From: Brachynemurus nebulosus
Lineage: Eukaryota > Arthropoda > Insecta > Neuroptera > Myrmeleontidae
DNA: 64,000 nucleotides
Assembly: GCA_035578155.1 (NCBI GenBank)
Contig: JAPWDM010000005.1
Span: 25,666,877 to 25,730,876, forward strand
Direction: 5' to 3'
Below the pieces are notes generated by a model, which made no database searches, was not told the origin of the DNA, and saw nothing but the letters and a program-made list of their open reading frames with translations. Shown here piece by piece: positions 47,466 through 58,120 of the stretch. Made by a program: the position numbers and the translations under genes. Position 1 is the first letter of the stretch. Each line of letters opens with the position of its first letter.

Positions 47466-48069
47466 ACGAATTTTTTTTATTATTCTATTTTTATTCATAT
47501 TCGATTAAAAAAATCAGCTACTAGAATGCTTGTGAAGAAACCTTTTCAATTTCTAAGCATCTTTTTGATAATAAGTAAGTCGCTAACCTAAATTTGTCAC
47601 TTTTGTGTATGTTTAGAATTTTACATGATAATTATGGTAATAGTATTTATAGAAACTTGTCTAATTTTATTTACGATTTAATATATCAGTAGTCAATACC
47701 TCAATACCTATATATAATTATAACATATGCAACTCAAGGTTGCAACTATTAATGCACTAATATCCGAAATACATACCTACAACATGTCTGCAGTTATATA
47801 CATTTTGTAAATTCAACGTGTGTTATTTGTTACCTTGTTTAATTTATGTCAATGTCATAAATTCATAACATATTATGTAGTTACCTGTATTACTTATGTA
47901 TACATATCCTTTTAACATCCTTTTAAGGAAGTGCAATGTAAAATATTGTCCTTTTGTTCAGAACAATAAACGAATATTTGTCAAAATGAATGTTATTTTT
48001 TTGGTGCACCGAAAATGTAGAAGTTGCTACGCATCGGGTTTGTCCAGAGCAGGACTGCATGCTAGGTGA

Positions 48070-48475
48070 AATTTGTATGATGGTAAAAATATATTTTTTA
48101 AACTTTTAAACTAATCAGCAAGCACAATTTACATTAATTTAACTTAAATAACGTTGCTAGGTAATTGAAAATAATAAACAAATTCAAACTTGTAGATAAA
48201 GACAAACAGTTATATTGTATTGTACAATTCGACTGATTTATTCAAAGTATACTTGATTGAATATTGTTACTACAATTTGAATGACATTTAATTTTTTTTT
48301 TAATTTTTATAATTTTAAATTATTCCGAATTGCAAAAAATAGTATCTACACCACAGGACTAAAGTGTTTCTTTTCATCCCTCGTGTGATTTGTTGCCCTC
48401 GGGATTTCACACTCGTGATTAAAACTCACACTTAAGTCCCTTGGTGTATTGTAACATACTATTCTGCGTGAAAAA
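48070..48475 (-). repeat. Foldback repeat, copy 2, uninterrupted
   Basis: In reverse orientation this matches 39299-39453 plus 39946-40255: the hairpin (CACTTTAGTCC with its mirror), then ACTATTTTTTGCAATTCGG, ATAACTGTTTGTCTTTATCT and TATTTAAGTTAAATT. It lacks the hAT element of copy 1, so it preserves the pre-insertion arrangement. Non-coding. Confidence 0.8.
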
Positions 48476-48999
48476 GTAGACTATCTTTTCTTAACATTAC
48501 CACAGGTAGCTATTAATTTAGAATTGAAAAATGTAATTTCAACAATTACAGTCATAAAAACGTAACTTCATTGGGTTGCGGTTGTCAAAAAGTCTAAAAC
48601 AACCTAAAAAGAGAACAAGCCGAAATACAAACCGAGCATCTTTTCATATAATTACAAAAAGATGGCGTGATCGAACACATTCTAAATAATTTCATATATC
48701 AAATAAGATTAGAACCTCGTATCTTACGGAAATAATTAAAAATTTATAAACAAAACGATTTTTAGTGGTAATTTATGTTTTAACTTTTAAGTGCTTCAAT
48801 TACAAAAAATTTTAAACAAAAGAAATAAATTAATTATTTCGTTTTTGTGTTTCCTAAAAAACTTGCCATTTCTGAAATACGAGACTGCGTCAGAAAGCCA
48901 TTGACTACCAAAAATCGATAGATCCATTTTTGAGTTATTTTCTTGGTGACGTCTAAAGCCATTTAAATTTTATGTCCCGAAAAATAGGTGTTTTATTAC

Positions 49000-49687
49000 C
49001 AGAGATGGGAACAAAAGGTCCCTAACAGAGTCGCCATATAAAATATTTTGTACTGGGGGGCTACGAATAGAACTGGAGGGCTGTCATAAAACGTAAAAAT
49101 ATTATCAATCTTTTTAAAAATCAGTTTTACGACGTTTTACTATTAATACCACATCGTTAATGTTATTTTGTGTCTGTTTGTGTTTTTTAATTGCCAATAT
49201 TATGAATCATTTTGCTTGTTATATGTACATACATATCTTTATATTTTTCTAATGCAAAAACAAAACCATGTTCAGTCTTGTGAGCGACCTACTACAGTGA
49301 TACAATCTACTAACACAATCAATTTTGTTTACATTAAAGCAGGTATAAAGAAGGTGACATGTACATATTATTAAAATAATCACAACGGAAATAGAGATAT
49401 TGTTTACAATATAAATGTTTTGAATTCGTTTAAATTAATTTCTATTACAGTCGACCACTTATTTATTCAACATTAATTTTTTTAAATTATTTTTAAAATT
49501 AAAATTATATATTATATTATAAAAAATGGGTAATTTTTAATTTTTACTGATTTGTTCTTTAAAGCTTCCTTAGGCTAGTCATCAAATCCAGGGTAAAATC
49601 CTCAGCCTTCCAATAAAATTTATAGCCCCCCAATTCAAAATATTTTATATGGCGATTCTGTTCGGGACCACTGTTCTCCCAACTTTA
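49000..49687. mobile_element. hAT-like element, 688 bp, perfect 8-bp duplication
   Basis: TTTATTAC flanks both sides (48992-48999, 49688-49695). Subterminal repeats are mirrored: GTCGCCATATAAAATATTTT and GGGGGGCTA at the left against ATCGCCATATAAAATATTTT and GGGGGGCTA on the other strand at the right, about 60 bases. Ends start CAGAGATGGGAACA and TAAAGTTGGGAGAACA. Only short frames inside (49168-49374), so it is non-autonomous. Confidence 0.85.
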
Positions 49688-50454
49688 TTTATTACAATTA
49701 TTTGAATATTGTACTCAAATGTTCGACAGTTTACAAAAGGATAATAAAAGCTACATGTTTATGATGTCTTGACGAATGTTGCTTAGCTAATGAGTAACTA
49801 ATGTAAATTATTCCATATTTATTATTTAAAATAGCTACTCAAACAGTAGAGATAGTTAATAAAGTGTACTTTAAAATTATTTCCCGTTTTAACACATAGC
49901 TTATTCCTGTTAATTTCCGTTAGTTGGTTATTAGTCATCTTTGTTTTGGTTTTATATGCATATAATGTACCATCTATATACATTTCCTTTTCTAATAATA
50001 TACAATATGTATTAATATTATTTTATATATGAAATTTTATTGTATAAAAGGTATATGTTATGGAGGCAGATTTGTTTTTAATTCTTGTAATTTCTAAGTT
50101 ATGTAACGAAATTTATATGGATTGGTTATATATGGCTTTTAATGTCGGCTCTTTTTATGTTGACAGAAACAATTTTATTTTGTATTGATCAATTAAATTT
50201 AAATTTATTGAACACTCCATGTCTCCACTGGTTTGAGAAATTGAGAGCTCTCAATTTGAATTAATGGGAGTCCTTAACTAGTGTCTTTTATGTCTCCGAC
50301 TTCATTTGGTTTAAATCTTTCAACAATATGCAGATGCTAATAATAAGTAACAAGTGTAGTAATGAATCGTTCTACACACGTAAATGCTTGCATACACAGT
50401 ATTTTTTCTTAAATTTTAATTTTTTTTATTAAAATGACAAAATTTATTTTTGAA

Positions 50455-50720
50455 ATACTACTGATTCGACAGAAGTCTCTTTTCTGGTGGTCTTAGTGGA
50501 TCACGGCACTGAACGGCCACGTCAAGGCACTGAAAATTTTTAGTAAATTTGATTACGTCATCAAATTAAAAAATGCTTTTTTCTCAAATCGAACTTTATG
50601 GAAGTGACATGAATTAGAACGATAGGTTGAATTAGGATGATTTGGGTGTGAACTTTTTATTTTTGCTATTAAAATGACAAAGTTCCTCTTAGAAGTATTT
50701 GCCGCCTCGGACGATGGCCC
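50455..50720 (-). repeat. Isolated unit related to the 11.6-kb tandem repeat
   Basis: Read on the minus strand it carries, in order, AACTTTGTCATTTTAATAGC, CACACCCAAATCATCC, GTCACTTCCATAAAGTTCGA, TTTGAGAAAAAAGCA, GATGACGTAATCAAATTTA and CAGTGCCTTGACG. These correspond to motifs of the units at 11655-12310. It shows that this repeat is dispersed as well as tandem. Confidence 0.65.
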
Positions 50721-50840
50721 CACTTAGCCTACTGGTGCTAATTATGGTGATGGCGCTGGTGAAGGTATTACATTTAAAAAAATCGACAAGTGCGTGTTAG
50801 ACACACATTAAGTCAGGATCATAGAACACTAGAAGCAAAC

Positions 50841-51174
50841 TAAAATAAATAAATAAGTAAAAAAATAGTTTTTTAAAGGAAGCTTTTATTTAAAAATGAA
50901 CTAAAATGTATAAAATAACTTTTGAATGAAGTTTGACACAATCTGCAACATAATTTATAAAATCTTGAGGCGTTATTATTAATTACTTTCGTTTTAACTC
51001 TGAGTAGCTACTTTACACCTCCGTATTTAACAAATTTAGTTAAACGCCTCAAGCTTTTATAAATTATGTTGTACATTGCGTAAAACTTCATTCAAAAGTT
51101 ATTTTATACATTTTAGTTCATTTTTAAATAAAACCTTCCTTTAAAAAACTATTTTTTTACTTATTTATTTTATA
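50841..51174. repeat. Foldback element with ~132-base arms
   Basis: The left arm (50841-50974) and right arm (51043-51174) are near-identical inverted copies with a 68-base spacer. Landmarks are AATAAGTAAAAAAATAG, AATGAACTAAAATGTATAA, AACTTTTGAATGAAGTTT and CTTGAGGCGTT, with the mirror order on the right. Transcribed as part of the minus-strand gene's intron it would form a long hairpin. No coding frame and no clear target duplication. Confidence 0.9.
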
Positions 51175-51871
51175 CTTTTTAGTCGAATCACAATTAATTT
51201 AGAAAATGAAACGTAACTATGGAAATTAAAAATTGCAATGTAAAATCATGCGACAATATTTGACAGTTCGAAATGTCAAAAATTTACATAAGACTAAAAA
51301 TCAGCAATTCTAGTTTTGAGGGAATTTAGGATAAAACTTATTACATAATATTGCATTGTCATCCAAGTTATACACATACGCAAAATTTGAAACCTCTAGC
51401 TCAATTAGAACATGTCTAAATTTTGATTCCAAGATTTGATCTAAACCAACATACTAACATAGCAAGTTAAATAAAAGCTTTTAAAAAAGTGATGATCGCT
51501 TGGAGTCATTTGTACAGCTTAAGGGATTTAGTCGTTCGGTGTCGGTCACCGAATGCACGACAATTGTTATGTATTATTAAGACCATTGTTACTTGAACTG
51601 CACGTTGCTCTGTTCGCTAATACGTATTATGTAGCTGCGTGTGTGACCATTCACACACAGGCAAACATCAAACCTACACTACTACAAAGAGTATGTATCC
51701 ACACAATATAGTGGGGAGAAGTGGAAGGGATTTTTTGTCTACGCAGGTATCAGTAGTACAGAGACAGGAATGTTTTCTCTGTTCTCTGTGGTCAGGCTTT
51801 TGTAGTTCAGCTTTTCACAATTTGCGAAATAAAATATATTTTTTTGCTTTTATTTTTTATTATTAATAGTT

Positions 51872-51990
51872 TATTGTGCAATAAGTGCGGGAAATTGTCG
51901 ATTACCCACGAAAGCGAAGTTGAGCACACGAACGTAGTGAGTGCGCTCATTCGCTTGAGTGGGAAATCGACAATCCGGCACGAGTTGCAC
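51872..51990. repeat. Foldback element, ~45-base arms
   Basis: TTGTGCAATAAGTGCGGGAA and ATTGTCGATTACCCAC at the left are mirrored by GTGGGAAATCGACAATCCGG and GAGTTGCACA at the right. CGAAAGCGAA also pairs with TTCGCTTGAG. The centre is GC-richer (CACGAACGTAGTGAGTGCGC). Frames on both strands reflect the symmetry. Likely a small MITE. Confidence 0.65.
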
Positions 51991-52206
51991 ATACTATTTT
52001 TTATTACGAATTTCACATACTTTTTTCTATTATTATTACTATTTTTGACATTTTGATTACTTTTTAAAATAATATTTTTAAGTGTTCGTCTTTTTTTCTG
52101 AATTAATTATTGTTTAAATTACTTTGTTGGTGGTTATTATAGAAATAATTATGAAATATTTATTAAATGAAAAATCAAGAGGCGGCTTTGCGTGTTTTAT
52201 TGTCAA

Positions 52207-52239
52207 TTTGCGTGTGGAAAGTTACTTTCCGCACGCAAA
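52207..52239. repeat. Short hairpin, 16-base arms
   Basis: TTTGCGTGTGGAAAGT and ACTTTCCGCACGCAAA are inverted copies with one mismatch and a one-base loop. A related TTTGCGTACAG string follows near 52278, and TTGCGTG precedes at about 52187. It may be part of a larger repeat reaching about 52330. Confidence 0.8.
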
Positions 52240-53503
52240 AAAGTATGTGGGAAGAGTACAGTGGACAAACAGCTACTTTGCGTACAGAAATGTGTGCGCC
52301 AAGTTAGTACTTCTCCCGCATGAGTAATAAAAAATTAGTTTTTAATTTGTTATTTAATTAATTTGTTACTTTAAGTAACAGTAGTCATACCCTAGTATGA
52401 TTAATTTCTATATGAGTTAAAAAAATTTCAATAATATTGTCTCTTAAATTGTCTAAGATCTGACAGTGACTACTACAAAGTGATCAAGTGCGAATAGGCC
52501 ATCTAATGCGATGACAGAAACGCCGAATTCATAAGGATTTCGTTGTTAGAACTACGAAATCTTAAAAATCTCTCGAAATCTAGAAAATATCAAGTTAAAT
52601 GATTCAATTTCATTTACAAGTAGGTACAATTAAATCAGTGCGGTAATTTAGTAAATTATATCTGCATATACATTATATATTACGTGTAGTATTTTACGAT
52701 GTTTATAATTCTTGGAATAATATTGTATCATGGCGTTTATGATGCATTGTGTATGGATGTATGGTATGGACGGTATGGTATAATATGGCATATGTATGTA
52801 TATGCACACATATAAATAATATGTATATTATTTTTAATTAAAATTCATAATTGAAATGAAAGTATGTAATGCAATTATTTCCTGTATAAAACATTTCACC
52901 ACCTACGCCACTGACTTCTATATGTGCTGATTTATAAGGTCAAGGGTACAAAATATGTGTAGGAAGGAAGTAAGTGCAAATTAAGTGTACTACTTTTTTC
53001 TGAGCGATAGAATTTTATGACAATTTCTTTTATTTTGTAATCACTGTATGTCCAAAATTTTGGGTAAAAATTAAATTATTTGAATACCTAAAATAATTTA
53101 CCCGAAGATTTTTACTCTAAAGATGTAAATTCTTTTTGGTTTTGATGGTAACCTTAATAAAAATTTCCAGCAATGAACGACGAAATTTCAGATAAAACTA
53201 TTGACAGCTCGCAAAACGGAACGCTTATGGAATCATTTCGGTGCCTGTCCGTCTGCTACAGACAATTTTATCTGAAGTGATTTAACGTAAAAATTTGAAA
53301 TTTAGTATAGAGTGCGATGATTCAATTTTACAGGTGAAGTACAAAATATTAAATTTTAACTAGTAATTAACTGATCTAGTTATATGTATACCAGTCTTAT
53401 TCGATTTATTTTTGTCGCTGAAGATTAAAATTACAATAAGTTTAATATTGCTTATCAAAAAATTGCTGCTGGCTTGGCAATAGAAATTTCTTGAGCATTT
53501 TAA

Positions 53504-54467
53504 CCCTTCATTACTAGCGTTTATTTTTATAACACCATTACTAGCGTTGGGTAAAAATTACCCACTGACATTATCTTGTAGAAAGTGCTGTTTTAAGAAA
53601 AATTATTAAAAACAAATATATGTCAATAGCCAAATAAATGTATTAAGATTAGTTACAAAATCGGAGTAACAGAAAAAAATCAATTATTAAAAAAAAAAAA
53701 ATTGTTCACCCTAAAGTCTATAAAAAATTTATACCATAAAGTTTAGTATAATAAATATATACGATCTTTACTAAATATATTTGATTACTAAACACGCTTA
53801 TGGTATTTGTTGAAGTAACTAAGAATGTATTTAGTCCGATTCTACTTCTGAATCTGCACACCGAACACAAATTGTTGCTGTGTATTCTCTGCAAATAAAT
53901 TTTTTGCATTTTACACATGCACTTTTTGTCTTTCTTTTTTTTACCCCGCATAACACACCGCATTGTTTGTCCCAATTTTAGTTTTTTTGGAGCTATAGCA
54001 GCAATATTCCCTTCATTTGATACAAATTTTGACCACGACTCCTGTAAAACTGAACATGCGGTAAAATAAATTCTATCGATAAATCTTTTTTAATATTGCC
54101 AATGAATTTCAAAATGAAGTATATATATTTTTACAATCGTTTTCAGAATATTTTATTATTTTGGATATTCTTTTATCATGAGACTGGGTATTTTTTACCC
54201 AACGCTAATATTCGTATTACCTTAAAAGTGCGCAGGTATATTAATAACATAGATACTAGCGTTGGGTTAAAAGTACCCATGTTCGTAGAAAAAATTTAAT
54301 ATTTTTATTATTTCCTGACGATAATCAAATTATGAACATGAAAAATATTTAATACATTATGAAGTTCAGCTACTGAAATAATAGATGGAAAATATGTAAA
54401 TGCATTGGAGTTATCAGTGTTTGAAATCGATTCTGGGTATTTTTTACCCAACGCTAGTGATCGAGGG
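53504..54467. mobile_element. Internally deleted piggyBac-like element, 964 bp
   Basis: TTAA at 53500-53503 and 54468-54471 borders ends CCCTTCATTACTAGCG and, on the other strand, CCCTCGATCACTAGCG, 16 bases with three mismatches. Subterminal copies of ACTAGCGTTGGGTAAAA and GGGTATTTTTTACCCAACGC lie near 53541, 54185, 54255 and 54434, in both orientations. The left half keeps the C-terminal end of a transposase on the minus strand (53718-53975). The catalytic part is missing, so it could only move with an outside transposase. Confidence 0.9.
53718..53975 (-). pseudogene. piggyBac transposase C-terminal remnant (Cys-rich domain)
   Basis: The 85-codon frame opens with an RC-x(n)-C-x-C-x(n)-C-x2-C arrangement (RCVMRGKKKKDKKCMCKM, then LCSVC). 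This resembles the cysteine-rich DNA-binding domain at the C-terminus of piggyBac transposases. Cys and Lys/Arg are concentrated in the first 45 residues; the rest is AT-encoded filler. The DDD catalytic core that should precede it is absent. Its position inside TTAA-bounded piggyBac-type ends supports the assignment. Confidence 0.65.
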
Positions 54468-55525
54468 TTAATATTTAATTTTATATCTATTTGCGTTCTT
54501 TCAGTAAAGAATTTTAATGTGAGTAATTTTTATTTTTATTTTGCTTGACTTCTTTAAGATATTGGTGGATCATGGCCACAAAAAAATGCTTTTAAGTTGA
54601 AATGGCACGCAGATGTAAAAAATTTTGGCATCCCTGGCGTAGGATGTCAAAGGAAGGCTTATTCAAACACGACTGATTTTTTATAATTTTTTTATATATA
54701 TTTCGGAAAAACATTTATAAAAAACTTATCACCAAAAGGATTTCAAAATGAAGTGTAGATTAAGCAAATATTATCAAGACTGACAAATTCTAGCGCGAGT
54801 TACACAAGGAATAAAAAAAAAAAACTATCGATTTAATTCTTATGGTAGATACTGTTGGATGATATAAAGGAAGCCTCAGGATTAGGTCAGTATACTATCA
54901 GGCACATTAAATAAAGAAAATTGTTATGTAATCTCTACCAAAGTTCAATAAACCATTAAATTTTTCTCGTTGTTTCCGTTCTTACGAAAACAGTAAAAAG
55001 AAAATATGAAAATTTTTTCTGGTTTCTTTTAGAAAAATATATGTGTATGAAATATTTATTATACATAAAATAATAATAATATACGTCTCTATCTCTATGA
55101 GGAAAACTGATTTATAAAAATATTAGGGTTTTCGCTTCCTTTAATGGAATTAAAGTACATACACAGTAAGTGGTGATACATATAATATTTTTGTACGTTC
55201 TGTTCTGGCACAGAGGTAAGTAAAATAAGTGAATATATACAGAATTGAAGATAATAGGCACTAGTCGCGGCCATTAAAGCACACCACTCTTCACTTTAGG
55301 AGTCAGTGACATTGGTAGAAGCGCCCCCAAGCAAAGTATACACAATGTCGTGTATGTATGTATGTGTGCAGAGAAACCGGTACCCGGTGTGTCAGTTAAG
55401 ATATCTGACATTGTACTCTGATTCAGACATATATACACATAAAATACGGCAAAAGTAATTCGCGTTTTGTATTCCATATGAAATATGGGCATGTACAAAA
55501 ATATTCGTCCACTAAAATGAACGTA

Positions 55526-56049
55526 TCAGGTTAGTCCATATGTTCGTGTGTATTTTTTTGGTAAGTTTTTAAATAATATAAAAAAACACAATTCATCCTT
55601 TCTGCGATCTGATCCACTGTTAACTGTGGATCTGACTCCAAAAGATTTCGAAGAATGCCATCATCAAAATTAACAGGACGTCCTGAACGGGGTTCATCAT
55701 AAATGCTGCTTTCTCCAACTTAAAATTTTTAAACCATTTCTGGGCAGTCTTTACATTAATAGTGTGTTCACCATGTACATTATTAATTTTTATCGCTGCA
55801 GATTTGGCAGATTCACCACACGAAAATAAAAAAAAATGTAGCACAGAACGTTTGCAATGATTATCTATATTCATCTTCTATGGGTACTAAAATACGTTCG
55901 ATATTTACGAAAGTTGGTGATGAACTGAATAATATGTTAGTCAAACAATAACAAGTTTCGACAGATTCAAAATTGTGTTGGTTTAGTAAATGAGTCATAG
56001 TGAATTCCATGCAGGCTATTAATACGCACGAACTTATGGACTGACGTGA
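55526..56049. mobile_element. Internally deleted mariner element, 524 bp
   Basis: TA flanks (55524-55525, 56050-56051) border ends TCAGGTTAGTCCATATGTTC and, on the other strand, TCACGTCAGTCCATAAGTTC, then GTG: about 23 bases of terminal repeat in the mariner style. The minus strand carries the start of a mariner transposase (next entry). The catalytic half is gone, so it is non-autonomous. It lies directly against the CCCGCGGCTTCGCCCGCG terminus of the repeat at 56061. Confidence 0.85.
55620..55874 (-). pseudogene. mariner transposase N-terminal remnant
   Basis: The minus-strand frame contains the mariner helix-turn-helix pattern: CGESAKSAAIKI, then a VHGE motif, then TAQKWFKNFK. A frameshift after that places the following ordered motif (EPRSGRP-like, then FDD) in another frame, and the sequence stops before the DDD catalytic domain. 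About 100 codons of a normal 340-350 remain. It cannot encode an active enzyme. The match to the mariner N-terminal domain is by eye. Confidence 0.8.
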
Positions 56050-56060
56050 TACTAGCATTT

Positions 56061-56885
56061 ACCCGCGGCTTCGCCCGCGTGGCAGTAAAAGAGCTGAGCG
56101 GGTTTTAGCACACACTACGTCATCAGAAGTAATATATTTTTTGTTTCATTTAAAATATATTTTTCCATATGAATGAGATGTTTTCCCATAGGGTAAAAAG
56201 TCGCCGGTGACCTTTTCCGTCCACTTTGTCAACAATATACAAAATTTGAAACCAATAATCCGCTTTTTAATAATTAACTGTCATAATTGAATAGATTTTC
56301 CTTCGGGAATGAAATATTTTTCCGTGTTAAAAGATGACCTATAACCGTCTCCATTTCCTAAGCTTCTGTGCAAAAATTCAAGTTGACTGGTTAAGTCGTT
56401 GAGGTGTGAGAGCAAGTCAAATAAACAAACTCAATTTCGCATTTATATTAATTAGGATTAGGATTAGGATTTACACGTTAAAAAAAATGAATTTTTAACA
56501 ATTTTAAAATCACCAGCATACCATACCACATCAGTTTCCACATTTCTAATTGTAAAAATGACAGACTTCCATTTAAAGTTTCTTTCCCTATTTCACCTCC
56601 CTAAGAGATGCATTTTTAAAAGCACTGAAGCTTTTGTTTTCAAACCAGTAACCTAACACCAATTTCTATATTTCTAACTCAAAAAAATTATAGAATTTCA
56701 TGAAAATTTTCATCCCCTATTTTACCCCCTTAGAGGGTAAATTTCCAAAAACCCCTTCTTAGTGCTCACCTACGTTATATAAGAAATCCCTGTCCAAAAT
56801 TTCACGTTTCTAGGCCTAGTGGTTTGGGCTGTGCGTTGATCGAGTAGTCAGTCAGTTTTGATTTTTATATATATTATTATATAGA
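56061..56885 (+). repeat. Dispersed insect repeat with CCCGCGGCTTCGCCCGCG end
   Basis: It opens ACCCGCGGCTTCGCCCGCG and carries two similar segments (TTTCCATATG...GGTAAAAAGTCGCC near 56160 and AATCCGCTTTTTAATAATTA near 56260). It ends with TCACCTACGTTATATAAGAA, GGCTGTGCGTTG and GTCAGTCAG before a (TA)n-rich tail. The right part matches 2879-3140. Such repeats are very common in insects; I do not assign a superfamily. Confidence 0.7.
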
Positions 56886-56924
56886 TTTAGGGTACTACTT
56901 CTAAATCCACAATGTGATAAATTT

Positions 56925-56990
56925 TATATGGCTTTAGCCGAAAGGTTAGCACATTTTAAATGTGTTTGAATCAAGTAAATTTTTACATTT
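56925..56990 (+). repeat. Possible tRNA-derived SINE head
   Basis: TTTAGCCGAAAGGTTAGCACA resembles a tRNA A-box region, and GTTTGAATC about 20 bases later resembles a degenerate B-box. The cloverleaf does not close, so it is not a working tRNA. It could be a short SINE relic or chance. Confidence 0.2.
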
Positions 56991-57102
56991 GATCCAACTT
57001 CGCCTTCACGCAATTCACAAAGACATAATTCTCAGGACCCCCACCATCATAATTTTATGAACTAAATATGTAATGAACAGTTTACTTGATTAATGAAACA
57101 TA

Positions 57103-57321
57103 CAGCGGTAGAGCGGGACTAGGGGCTAGTGTCCAGGGCGGCAAATTTTCAAAGACGGCAAAAAAGTTGTCCGAAAAAATTTTTCTTTTGGGAGAAAAAT
57201 TGGTAAAAAATATGATTTTTTCCCAAGGGCCCGTCATTTTTCTCCACGATTCTGGCTTTAGGTAACGAAGTGGCATTTTTCATGAAGCCCTAAGGCGATA
57301 CTAAGGATAAATCCGGCTCTG
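57103..57321. mobile_element. Diverged hAT-like MITE, 219 bp
   Basis: The right end GGATAAATCCGGCTCTG is the family terminus seen at 19330 and, mirrored, at 39454. The left end CAGCGGTAGAGCGGGACTAG is a degraded partner. Flanks GAAACATA and GAAATGTA agree at 6 of 8 bases. Inner strings AGGGCGGCAAATTTT and GGCATTTTTCATGAAGCCCT match the related elements. No coding content; the 64-codon minus frame is accidental. Confidence 0.6.
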
Positions 57322-57961
57322 GAAATGTATACGTACTGTGATACTTTTTAAACTAAATTTTTTTTCGAAATATTTAATCAATTCATAGTAAATAAACATA
57401 GTTACGTGAGTATAATATTCTTTGGGGGCATACTGATTATTTTTAGGATTCTAAATTTAGTTAAAAACCTAAAAATTCATGAATTTTTTTGAAGTTTACT
57501 GTATTTTATAACCAATTTCACATCTTTTGTCGATTTTTCGCAGTCTGAATTTTAAAAATAACTGAAATTTAAAAAATTTATGTACCTATTTGAAACAGAA
57601 ATACACAATATGCAATTTGTAATGACTAATAAAAAATTTTTCTTTGTACCATAAATAAAAATATTGATATTGCTTATCATTTATCGCCAATATACATATT
57701 ATGGAAAATGCGATAATTTTTCCATTATTTCTAATACTGATACGATACAAACCAAACATACGATTTTAGATAAGAAAATGAACTATTGAGATAAAGAATT
57801 TTAGATATTTTACGGTCTTTAACCACGATAATTTTTCTAAAACCAACATGATTTCCCCCAAAAAGAGCTAAGGTAAACTATGGGAGGTGAAATCTCACAG
57901 CTTGACAACAGGAGACAACGTGGAGAAAAAACATTTTCTTGGTCGACTACTACCATAAAGT

Positions 57962-58120
57962 ATGTATGTACCCGATATACCCACTGTTGCTGCTTGTGCT
58001 CCGATTGCCGCCGTTGTAGTCAAGGTGACCAAGGTCGATGTTAGATCAGACATTTATGATCACGTGATCGACCCGAGCGACCATCAACCGAACATTTTCT
58101 ACGTACATATGTATTACTAA
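57962..58120 (+). CDS. Possible 52-residue small ORF (doubtful)
   Basis: A plus-strand frame MYVPDIPTVAACAPIAAVVV and onward (KVTKVDVRSD) to TAA occupies a patch clearly richer in G and C than its neighbours. No family is recognised and no splice sites frame it. The patch also contains GATCACGTGATC, a perfect palindrome with an E-box core. A conserved regulatory element in the intron of the minus-strand gene is an equally good reading. Confidence 0.2.
   Translation: MYVPDIPTVAACAPIAAVVVKVTKVDVRSDIYDHVIDPSDHQPNIFYVHMYY

Noticed and set aside
53718..53975. A free-standing Cys-rich gene
   Set aside because: It lies inside TTAA-bounded ends and resembles the piggyBac C-terminal domain, so it is treated as a transposase remnant.
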